Made by a program: the position numbers and the translations under genes. The notes under the pieces were generated by a model. It was not told the origin of the DNA. It searched no databases and worked only from the letters and a program-made list of their open reading frames with translations. A stretch of DNA of 64,000 bases from Lingula anatina (taxonomy: Eukaryota > Brachiopoda > Lingulata > Lingulida > Lingulidae). Where the stretch lies: the NCBI RefSeq assembly GCF_001039355.2, contig NW_019775525.1, forward strand, positions 965,922 to 1,029,921, written 5' to 3'. Shown here in pieces: positions 60,732-64,000 of this stretch (the first letter of the stretch is position 1; the number at the start of each line of letters is the position of its first letter).

Positions 60732-61700
60732 ATGCAACCGTCAACCATATTGCCAAAAATACAATGTAGTAAAGTTGACGAATTTATATAGATTATAACA
60801 ATATAAACCAGAAGGCCACTGCTTACATACCGGTTTTTAACAGATTTTTCTGAACATCAGATGGAATCATAAATTTAAAAAAAGGATAGGGTTAATTATA
60901 AAGAGTCAAATGAGTCATGGAACACCGTCGACCCACCTTAAGCCTAATACGGTTATCGCGAGGGTTTTTCCATAGATCATTTTTAATAAATAATCCGATA
61001 GACGCCCTATCTCAATTTCAAGATTTTATTATCTGCATTGTTTTGCACAGTCTTAAGACAAAATAAAATCTGTTAACTTGGTATAGGGGTGCGACTTGCA
61101 AGAAATCCATGCGTTAGCATTCTTTTTGACGATTTTTTATGTGTGCGCTGTGCTAACGCATGAAAGCAAAGGCCTCAAAAATGTAAAATGAAGGCCAGCC
61201 GCGCTGCGGGAACTCTCAAATTTTTATCTCACTTCCAATCTCTTCAAATACTCTCGTAAAGCCAACTAGATTCCGCGAAAGAGTCATAAGTCACGATTAA
61301 GGTAAAGTGTATCTACTTGTCCACCAATAGTAATTTAAGCACACCGAACAATAAAGCTAAAACGTTGATAAGATAAATGATGATGAAACAACCTTTAATT
61401 GAACAATTATTAAAAATTATGTGACGCATTTGTGTACTATATACTAAGTATCTTAAGGATATTTTAACAGAACACATAGCTCGCTGAACAGAAAAAGGTT
61501 AAGGTTACTTCAGCGAAAAATTAGAAGATACTGCAGGAAATACTTTCACCATCAAGTGATCAAGTGGTAGGTGTTAAGATTGTACATTCCTCAAACTTAT
61601 TACTGAATAGTTGATAGATATTTTACGGACAGTGCAGACTTGATATTCATATATGACAGCAAGTCATCGGTTATTGAATAACTTATCTGAGGACATTTGA
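60130..61700. repeat. Unit of a ~1.36-kb tandem repeat
   Basis: The segment beginning gaaagactgtaaagtaattc at about 60342 recurs at about 61708, a period of about 1,366 bases. Each unit includes ctacaaacttgtt, cgttaatcagttacat, a (CT)n tract and aatacaatgtagtaaagttg. The first unit is full length and the second is partial. A rearranged third copy lies at 52690-53335. No open reading frame runs through it. Confidence 0.8.
60693..60728. repeat. (CT)n microsatellite within the tandem repeat
   Basis: CT tract at the same place in each unit, also at about 62010-62046. Lengths differ only slightly. Confidence 0.9.
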
Positions 61701-62006
61701 CAGGAATATCGAAAGACGGTAAAGTAATTCTACAAACTTGTTGAATCTTGTTTATTTATAATTTTTATTATTATTATAATTATGTGATTATAATTACAAT
61801 GCATTACTAATCGTTAATCAGTTACATTAACTGGATTATTAGTTGGACACATATTGAACGGTTGAATCGGTTGGTTTCAACCATTTTTCAGTTACTTTTA
61901 ACCGAAGTACATTTAGAGTTTTTGGAGTTTTTATTCTTTGTGCATGCCAGTTGGATGAAGAATCTAAATATGTGTGTCCCTCTGTTTATATCTGCAATCT
62001 AGCCTC

Positions 62007-62048
<42 letters not shown>

Positions 62049-62190
62049 ATGCAATCGTCAACCATATTGCCAAAAATACAATTTAGTAAAGTTGACGAAT
62101 TTATATCGATTATAACAATATAAAACAGAAGGCCACTGCTTATATACCGGTATTTAACAGTTTTTTTCTTGAACATCAGATGGAATCATG
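61701..62190. repeat. Second, partial unit of the ~1.36-kb repeat
   Basis: Matches 60335-60875 in order and ends after catcagatggaatcat. The junction with what follows (acaagacagcaaagctg) is abrupt. Confidence 0.8.
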
Positions 62191-62199
62191 AATTATAAC

Positions 62200-63640
62200 A
62201 AGACAGCAAAGCTGTCAAATGTACAGACAAAAAACAGAAAATGACAATGCACAAAATATGCTACTGTCAATGCTGATGCAATAGTACATTATGCTTAACT
62301 GCCAATCCAACATCAAATTTTAATTAAAACCAACAGCCTGGCAACAGGTAATACCAATGTAAGTAAAATGTGTAACAGCCGTGTAAGGCTTCAGGCCCAT
62401 GAGAGTTCAAGTGCACACTTCGAAAATGCCATAATGAGAAAAATGAAAATTTATGAAATTGCATTAATGCAATAATAAATGGTATATCAATTGAGCTGGC
62501 TTTCTAATATGAGTTGCATGTCAAGCCTAAAATTGTTCTTGTAAGTTTAAAATAATAAGTAACAGTTTTCTTCTCATAACGATTGCAGTAGCAGTACACA
62601 GAGAAGATTTGTGTCAATTTTGATGTAAAATTACACAAATTACAGAATAATTATGAGAATAATTATTAACTTTAAAAAACATGGACATGTAGAAACTTTG
62701 ATTACCATTCAGCTTTATGCCCATGGGAGTTCCACAATGAATATGCCATTACGATAAAAAGAATGTTTCACTAAAATGTGTAAGAGTGCATTCCCATAGA
62801 TTTAGATCAGTCCATCTAGATCGACTTAACTCCCTGGGGGTTCACGCTAAATTGCTGTCAGCCGAGCGCGCACGGTAGTTAATTATCCCCTTACAGCTTT
62901 TAGTAGGCGGGACAGACATTTAAGTCGGCTAAGCTGACAGTAATCTGGTGAGACTCCCCACAGGGATAGATCGATCTAAAATATGTGGGAATGGGGTCTA
63001 AGTTGCAGTAAAAAAGTCAATTAGACTGCTTTTCCAACTCATTTTAGTCCTGTGTTTCCTTTTTGTAAGTTTGACAGTTATAAGTAACATTGCTTTTTTA
63101 TACGGGACATGATGGCAGCAGCGCCCAAAATTGGGGTTTCTTCAATTTAGATGCAATATTACATAATACTTGACAGCATAATGACTATCCATTTATAATA
63201 AAAAAATATTAATGGCATGGATATTCAGCAAAGGGCTTTATAAACCCATGTAGGTTCAAAGGCACATCTTTAAAGTGGCAGCATGTAAAAAACTGTATGT
63301 TCATAAAAAACTGTTTAACTTAAAGGAAAATTAACCAAACAGGCTGCATTGCCAATTGAAGTTGTATCTTCGGCCCATGTTTCTTTCCTGTAAATTTGAG
63401 AAGATTGAGTCACATGGTTTAATGGGCACTATGGCTGCAGTGCCTAGAATATAGTTTTCTTCAATTTTGATGCAATATTGCATAAAGCTTAACAACATAA
63501 TGACTATTAATTTTTAATGATAAAATAGAAGTATCATGAATATTCAGAAAATGTGACTAGCAAGGGTCTTCGGGACTATGGAACTTCAAAGTCACACCTT
63601 GAAATTGCCAAAATGTAAACAAGACAGAACTGTACTGAAA
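62200..63640. repeat. Decayed ~310-330-bp tandem array
   Basis: Recurring blocks: 'tgtaagttt...ac/ag', 'ttcaattttgatgcaatattacata', 'acataatgactatta' and 'ccatgggagttcaaagtcacac...aatgcc'. They appear near 62540, 63065 and 63390, and once the 215-bp MITE at 62784 is discounted the spacing is about 305-325 bases. Divergence is high. Not coding in any frame. Confidence 0.6.
62784..62998. mobile_element. TWA-target MITE, copy 3
   Basis: A 215-bp copy flanked by TAA at 62781-62783 and 62999-63001. Its right terminus gtgggaatggggtc pairs with the left gagtgcattcccat. It is inserted inside the decayed tandem array. Together with the TTA-flanked copies it defines the target as T(A/T)A. Confidence 0.9.
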
Positions 63641-64000
63641 TGGGTTTATTTCCATTTTAATACTTTTTTACAAAAAATAAATTTACTGTACTTTTTAACT
63701 ATGACAATTGTTGAGATGTAGACAATATCAATAGAACAATGTTAAATGTTCAATTTGCTCCATTCTGAGATTCTGAACAAAGTAAATGATTAAACCTGAC
63801 AAACTGCAATGATTTGCTTTTATTCCATTGTTGACACTTAATTACACAATGGATTAATACAGGTTTAACACCATTTTTATGTAATCAACTAACAATATTG
63901 TAAAGATAAAACATTTGTCAAAGGAACGGTTTTACAAGTCTAATTAGTTGAATGATGAGACTGTAAACATGCCTAAGAATTGAATCTGAGGTAAAAGCAC
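63641..64000. other. Non-coding, AT-rich window end
   Basis: No gene, RNA or clear repeat that I can support. Confidence 0.4.

Overview
The window is metazoan: genes are spliced with GT-AG introns of a few hundred bases, transcripts have kilobase-long 3' UTRs, the sequence is AT-rich with many (CT)n, (AT)n and poly-C tracts, and short inverted-repeat transposons are abundant. Gene content, intron size, repeat style and strong haplotype divergence suggest a marine invertebrate deuterostome, most likely an echinoderm such as a sea urchin. That placement is inference.

Layout. Positions 1-8464 are intronic or upstream sequence of a castor zinc-finger gene (CASZ1 homologue, + strand) and include an exact 1,591-base duplication around a single N. 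A short coding exon at 8465-8563 and a possible 30-base microexon at 9988-10017 lead to the main CASZ1 exons. These exons occur twice, at 15577-22207 and 23347-30216, again separated by a single N. Both copies have all ten exons, identical exon lengths and roughly a dozen amino-acid differences in the 2.3-kb last exon, so the simplest reading is two alleles of one gene placed in tandem by the assembler. The second copy has a 5-kb 3' UTR ending near 35300. A small five-finger C2H2 gene (36485-38719, +) follows. It converges on a complete CTDNEP1/Dullard phosphatase gene (41855-46793, -; seven exons, 243 aa).

The right-hand 17 kb is accessory in character. It holds a small lineage-specific-looking family: one intact two-exon gene (48719-50534, 388 aa) with a putative N-myristoylation/amphipathic first exon and three ~100-residue beta-rich modules, a paralogue (54916-57473) broken by one in-frame TGA, a 4-base insertion and a TAG, and two degenerate fragments. 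The intact gene and the broken paralogue share a leader with an AP-1 site beside a kappaB-like site at about the same distance from the ATG. I recognise no named family for the modules, and this is the best candidate here for something undescribed.

Around and inside these genes are many non-autonomous DNA transposons (a TWA-target 214-215-bp family, several hAT-like elements, a TTAA-flanked element, a 552-bp long-TIR element), a mariner relic, a ~1.36-kb tandem repeat and a decayed ~320-bp tandem array. Two transposon insertions can be verified inside the window because an uninterrupted copy of the target is also present. I found no tRNA, rRNA or CRISPR array.
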